Part shown: positions 60,545 through 64,000 of the stretch, in pieces | How the letters are laid out: every line of letters begins with the position of its first letter | Numbering within the stretch: the stretch's first letter is position 1 | Assembly: GCA_002162075.1 (NCBI GenBank) | Contig: CP021423.1 | Location: 806,001-870,000 of the forward strand | From: Armatimonadetes bacterium Uphvl-Ar1 | GTDB taxonomy: Bacteria > Armatimonadota > Fimbriimonadia > Fimbriimonadales > Fimbriimonadaceae | DNA length: 64,000 bases | Direction of reading: 5' to 3' | Notes under the pieces: model-generated | The model's database searches: none | What the model was told of the DNA's origin: nothing | The model's input: the letters and a program-made list of their open reading frames with translations, nothing else | Translations under genes and position numbers: made by a program

Positions 60545-62272
60545 GTGAGGGAACGAGCAGGAGAAGCGCGACTGGTTACTGTCGTTTACGGGGATGTTAT
60601 TCGATATAGCAAGCATTCGTTGGAGGAAAAGAAGCTGATAGATGATGTTCTGCGGAGTGCGGCTGAGGCAGAAAAGCAGCGAGCTGAGTTTCTGGCTGCC
60701 GTTGACAATGGCGACGGTTTCTTTGTGGTTTTTGAGGGTGATCCGCGTTGTGCCGGAGAAGTTGCGCTTACTTTGGATGCATTTTTTAAGGAGAAGATGA
60801 CGGCGCGAGTTCGGATCGGGGCTCATGTTGGTGTGACGTTTGTTCGGGAAGATTTGCGGGGTGGACTGAATTTTACGGGGCCAGCGGTTGAATTTGCTCA
60901 GAGGGTGATGACAGTTGCAGACGGTGGACACCCTCTGGTATCAGATGATTTGGGGCGAATATTGCGAGAATTTGGAGAATGGAGGGGTTTGATCAACAGT
61001 CCGTCCCTTCGGAGGGTGAAGTCTGGAGAAGCCATTTTGGTGTGGCAGGTTGGGAGTCGGGAATTTGATCAGCTTTGGGCGGGTGGCACGGCTCGGGAGG
61101 GATGGATGGAATCCGAGGAGCCAAAAAGTCTGAGTGAATGGGGACTGCTCGACCGATTGAGCGGTGAGTATCGTCGCTTGGTATCCGAGACGGAGAACGG
61201 TTGGCGGGTTTTTGTTGAGGGTTGCTTTGACGACCTGCTATCGGATGAAGAACTCAACCTGTGGCTGGCAGAGACTAGCGTTGCAATTCCGAAGTCTGTG
61301 AAGATTGAGCGGAAATGTACTGGCCGGGTGAGGCAAGCGATTGCGCAGGGGGAGAGTTTTGTTTTGGTTCGCTCACCGGTTGGTTTTGGTAAATCGACTT
61401 TGTTACAACAAGGGGCGGAAGCCGCAGTCGCTTTGGGGCACCAAGTTGTGATTCTGGACATTCGGCGGATAGAAAGTGCAGTTTTGGCGGAGCGCGATCT
61501 CCTTTATCGAGAAATTTTGCACGGGCTGTTTGATCAGTTGGGATTGTCATTTCATATGGAGTGGGATGAGGAACTTGGGAGCAATTTGAATTTTGAGCGG
61601 GGGGTTGTGCGAGCATTGGAGGAGACGGGTGGTCGTATTTTTTGGGCTTGGGATGAGGCGGAGCGATTACTGTTTCAAGAATACGCCGACGACTTGTTTG
61701 GTCTGATGCGAAGTTGGCACAATCGGCGGGCGTGGGAGCGCGGTTCGATTTGGGAGAGATTAACCATTGGCTTGGCGTATCGTTCGGATGCGACGCAGCT
61801 GATTAAGAACCAACAGCAGTCTCCCTTTAACGTAGGGGTAATGATCGAGATTTCGCCTTTTGAGAAGGATGATCTTTCGGCACTCAACCGGGAGATGGGT
61901 AATGTCGTGATTCAGCAAGATGAATTGAGTGACGTTTTGTTTGTTCTTGGCGGACATCCGGGGCTGTGTTCGGCCGCACTTGAAGGGCTCGCCCGGGGTG
62001 AACTTTCAGTGGGAGATTTGAAGGCTGGACGAATTGGAGACCAATCTGGTTTGGGTCGGCTCATGGAGTCGCTTTGGAACCGATTGGAGCGAGATGAGGT
62101 TGCCCTTTCTGGATGGCATCAGTATGAACTTGGTCGAGAGATGAGCGCGGAAAGTCTAAACCGACTTCGGCTCTTGGGGTTGTGGTACGGTCGCCCTGAG
62201 TCTAAGGTGATCTCAAGCTTGATTGAGAGCTTTTTTCGCGAGCGGGGAAAGAGAATCCAGTTACACGATTGA
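60545..62272 (+). CDS. Nucleotidyl cyclase-like domain fused to AAA-like ATPase (AAA_35 type)
   Basis: 575 residues. Residues 8-190 resemble a class III adenylate/guanylate cyclase domain: VVYGDVIRYSK (first metal Asp), DNGDGFFVVF (second acidic site), RIGAHVGVTF and GPAVEFAQRVMTVADGG. Residues about 250-570 form an AAA-like ATPase. Walker A is SPVGFGKST near 280 and Walker B is FWAWDEAERLL near 365. The marker FGLMRSWHNRRAW then QSPFNVGVMIEISPF and LGGHPGLCSAALEGLA match the AAA-like domain often linked to WD40 proteins. Start may be GTG/ATG near 60545. It is convergent with, and overlaps by 71 bases, a WD40 protein gene. Probably a signal-sensing or conflict regulator. Confidence 0.78.
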   Translation: MRERAGEARLVTVVYGDVIRYSKHSLEEKKLIDDVLRSAAEAEKQRAEFLAAVDNGDGFFVVFEGDPRCAGEVALTLDAFFKEKMTARVRIGAHVGVTFVREDLRGGLNFTGPAVEFAQRVMTVADGGHPLVSDDLGRILREFGEWRGLINSPSLRRVKSGEAILVWQVGSREFDQLWAGGTAREGWMESEEPKSLSEWGLLDRLSGEYRRLVSETENGWRVFVEGCFDDLLSDEELNLWLAETSVAIPKSVKIERKCTGRVRQAIAQGESFVLVRSPVGFGKSTLLQQGAEAAVALGHQVVILDIRRIESAVLAERDLLYREILHGLFDQLGLSFHMEWDEELGSNLNFERGVVRALEETGGRIFWAWDEAERLLFQEYADDLFGLMRSWHNRRAWERGSIWERLTIGLAYRSDATQLIKNQQQSPFNVGVMIEISPFEKDDLSALNREMGNVVIQQDELSDVLFVLGGHPGLCSAALEGLARGELSVGDLKAGRIGDQSGLGRLMESLWNRLERDEVALSGWHQYELGREMSAESLNRLRLLGLWYGRPESKVISSLIESFFRERGKRIQLHD

Positions 62273-64000
62273 TGAGGTTGCCATCGGCGTCAACCGAGAT
62301 TAAGCTCGATCCGTCCGATGTGAAATGACATCGGTTGACGGTGGTGGAATAGTCGGTCAGGCTGAGAAGTTCAAGTCCTGATTCCGCATCCCAGACATGG
62401 ATGATGTGGTCATTTCCGCCGGTGACAATTCGTTTTCCATCGGCTGAGAATGATGCGTCAGATATCCATGATTTATGTTGAAAGACGTGGATTTGCTTAC
62501 CGGTGATCGCATCCCATTGTCGGACCGTCCCATCGAATGATGTTGTGACGAGTTGTTGACTATTCGGTGAAAATTTGGACATAAAAAGGCGTGATGTGTG
62601 TCCCACTAACGTGTGAATTATTCTTCCAGAGTGGGCGTCGATGATAGTTGCTGTTTCGTCGTTGCTGACGGTCGAGATGAGTCTGGAATCTGGTGAGAAA
62701 ATTATATAGCGAGGTTTGTCGGAGTGGACGGGGATGGTACGCAAAATCTTCCGGCTTTCAACTGAGATGATTGACACGGAACCATCGCTATTTACGGAAC
62801 TGAGTAGTTGAGCATTGGGTGACATGGCAATTCGAATAGGTTGGGATTTTGGTGCTCTGACCTCCTGGGGGGAATCATATTTTGTGAAAATGAGGATACG
62901 TCCATCGGCTTCGAGCGAAGCGAAGTAAGTTTGACCGTTAAAGGAGGCAGACTCGACATCTTCAACTTCAGATTTGAACACACCGTTGAGTGTGCGCTCT
63001 TGGCTGTTTTGGGGATTGAATGTAATGAGACCGAAGGTTTTGGATGCGATGGCAAGGAGGTCTGTTGTGGGATCAAATAATATGCGAGGGAGAGTTGGGG
63101 AATTTGACAACCACTCCTTTTCGATTGTTGATTCAGATGTGATGAGCCTAACTCGTCCGAGAATGTCTGATGCGGCGGAGTATTGGCTACTTGGTGAGGT
63201 AATGAGAATGTTGGGTCCTGGTATTCCAAGTTTGAGTTTTGTGACGAGCAAACTGGGTGGAATTTTCCAAGTTCTCAGTGTGCCATCGTCAGAGGATGTT
63301 GCCAGCATAGAGTCATTATCGAAGAACCAGATGGCGTTGATTCTTCCGGGATGACCGACAAGCGTTCCGATTGGGTCTGGCTTATTTGTATAGTAGAGGT
63401 ACACGGTTCCGTTTGCAGAACCTGAGGCGGTGAATTGTCCGTTTTTGGACTGAGCGGTTGCCATAATTGGCCCTCCAGCATCTTTGTATTCAGTAACGAC
63501 CTTTCCAGATTCGTAGTCAAGAGAGTGCATTGGTCCAGCTGCTAGCCCAACGAGAAGTTGGTTTGTGCTTTTGAAGTGCTGGATGAGACGTATGGATTCT
63601 GGAAATGAGGTATTCCATACAACTTGATCTGTTAATGGGTTTATGCGAGAAATTGAAGTTTGGTTGGTTACAATCCAATCGCTACTTGAAGATTCGGCAT
63701 ATACACTGTAGACGTTTTCCTCTACTTGATAAGATCGCACAGTTCTCCACGTCGTTGTATCTGTCTGATCAACACGTGTCTTTTCTGAATCAAGAACGAA
63801 TATACTCTTATCGTCTTGCGTGAAACCAATCGGTGTGCCTTTCAGAACTTTTGCTTGGTTTCCGATTGAGGTGAGGACTTCAAATTGTTCTTCTCCGGCC
63901 AACCTGGTGATGAATTGTCCTGTTCTGGAGACAGTTCTGACGGGCCAATTGGAATATTGAAAGGAATATTTTTTCGAGCCAGTGGGTGTAAAAATTTCAG
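62202..64000 (-). CDS. WD40 repeat protein, 5' end beyond the window
   Basis: The frame is open from 63998 to the stop at 62202, so the gene starts outside the window; the TTG at 63902 is just an internal codon. Around 599 residues are visible, containing WD40 repeats. Clear ones are GSANGTVYLYYT, GHPGRINAIWFFDNDSMLATSSDDGTLRTW, GHTSRLFMSKFSPNSQQLVTTSFDGTVRQWD and SWISDASFSADGKRIVTGGNDHIIHVWD, probably one or two seven-bladed propellers. WD40 propellers are protein-interaction platforms. The 3' end overlaps the cyclase-AAA gene on the other strand; AAA-like ATPases of that type are commonly found with WD40 partners. Confidence 0.88.
   Translation of the reverse strand, partial: EIFTPTGSKKYSFQYSNWPVRTVSRTGQFITRLAGEEQFEVLTSIGNQAKVLKGTPIGFTQDDKSIFVLDSEKTRVDQTDTTTWRTVRSYQVEENVYSVYAESSSSDWIVTNQTSISRINPLTDQVVWNTSFPESIRLIQHFKSTNQLLVGLAAGPMHSLDYESGKVVTEYKDAGGPIMATAQSKNGQFTASGSANGTVYLYYTNKPDPIGTLVGHPGRINAIWFFDNDSMLATSSDDGTLRTWKIPPSLLVTKLKLGIPGPNILITSPSSQYSAASDILGRVRLITSESTIEKEWLSNSPTLPRILFDPTTDLLAIASKTFGLITFNPQNSQERTLNGVFKSEVEDVESASFNGQTYFASLEADGRILIFTKYDSPQEVRAPKSQPIRIAMSPNAQLLSSVNSDGSVSIISVESRKILRTIPVHSDKPRYIIFSPDSRLISTVSNDETATIIDAHSGRIIHTLVGHTSRLFMSKFSPNSQQLVTTSFDGTVRQWDAITGKQIHVFQHKSWISDASFSADGKRIVTGGNDHIIHVWDAESGLELLSLTDYSTTVNRCHFTSDGSSLISVDADGNLINRVTGFSFPAREKSSQSSLRSP

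Overview
The window looks like chromosomal DNA of a free-living Gram-negative-type bacterium, most plausibly an Armatimonadota lineage of the Fimbriimonas type. That placement is inference. It rests on three PEP-CTERM sorting-signal proteins, a TolC-type outer-membrane protein, an envelope-directed AMIN/amidase plus GerMN pair, class I ribonucleotide reductase with several ATP-cones, TrmFO, and frequent signal peptides. No rRNA, tRNA, CRISPR array or prophage was recognised. Most genes are core metabolism or envelope genes of moderate GC. AT-richer accessory genes sit at about 4.3-5.9 kb, 30.2-33.6 kb and 54.5-56.0 kb.

Layout. 0-0.6 kb: end of a PEP-CTERM protein. 1.1-4.3 kb: nrdA (split by a frameshift), followed at once by an AT-rich PD-(D/E)XK-like protein. 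6.1-11.3 kb: gene remnant, repeat cluster, ribBA, AI-2E-type permease and a CCA-adding enzyme carrying an N-terminal DUF559 nuclease domain and seven palindromic repeats in its reading frame. 11.4-14.5 kb: SDR dehydrogenase, S10 peptidase, PEP-CTERM protein. 15-25 kb: lipoprotein, Doc toxin-antitoxin pair, lpd, small membrane proteins, class I aldolase, TolC plus ABC ATPase, globin-coupled chemoreceptor. 25-30 kb: PEP-CTERM protein, trmFO, penicillin acylase. 30-33.6 kb: two tandem paralogues and a large secreted protein whose 5' end carries a G12 tract. 33.7-38.2 kb: DUF4139 protein and the ppx-ppk polyphosphate pair. 38-45.6 kb: M28 peptidase, FHA plus PP2C signalling pair, DUF3298 protein, aldehyde dehydrogenase, pyrF-mutY. 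45.6-52 kb: ADP-ribosylglycohydrolase-like protein with in-frame repeats, PAP2, GerMN-amidase operon, TerC, FmdB. 52-60.4 kb: amidase, msrA, PIF1-like helicase, purB, DUF3298 paralogue, kbl, dihaem cytochrome c peroxidase. 60.5-64 kb: cyclase-AAA protein convergent with a WD40 protein that runs off the window.

Two themes stand out. First, a GC-rich palindromic element of about 38 bp occurs 14 times. Several copies are tandem at exactly 69 bp, and many lie inside the cca and ADP-ribosylglycohydrolase-like genes, always translated in the same frame as a proline-rich then GED/GGG peptide. A DUF559 nuclease domain is fused to cca through one of these arrays. Second, five genes (nrdA, cca, the S10 peptidase, the aldolase and the large secreted protein) are each broken by one apparent missing base in a G/C homopolymer. 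This suggests systematic homopolymer under-calling in the assembly, except that the G12 tract could be a true phase-variable switch.
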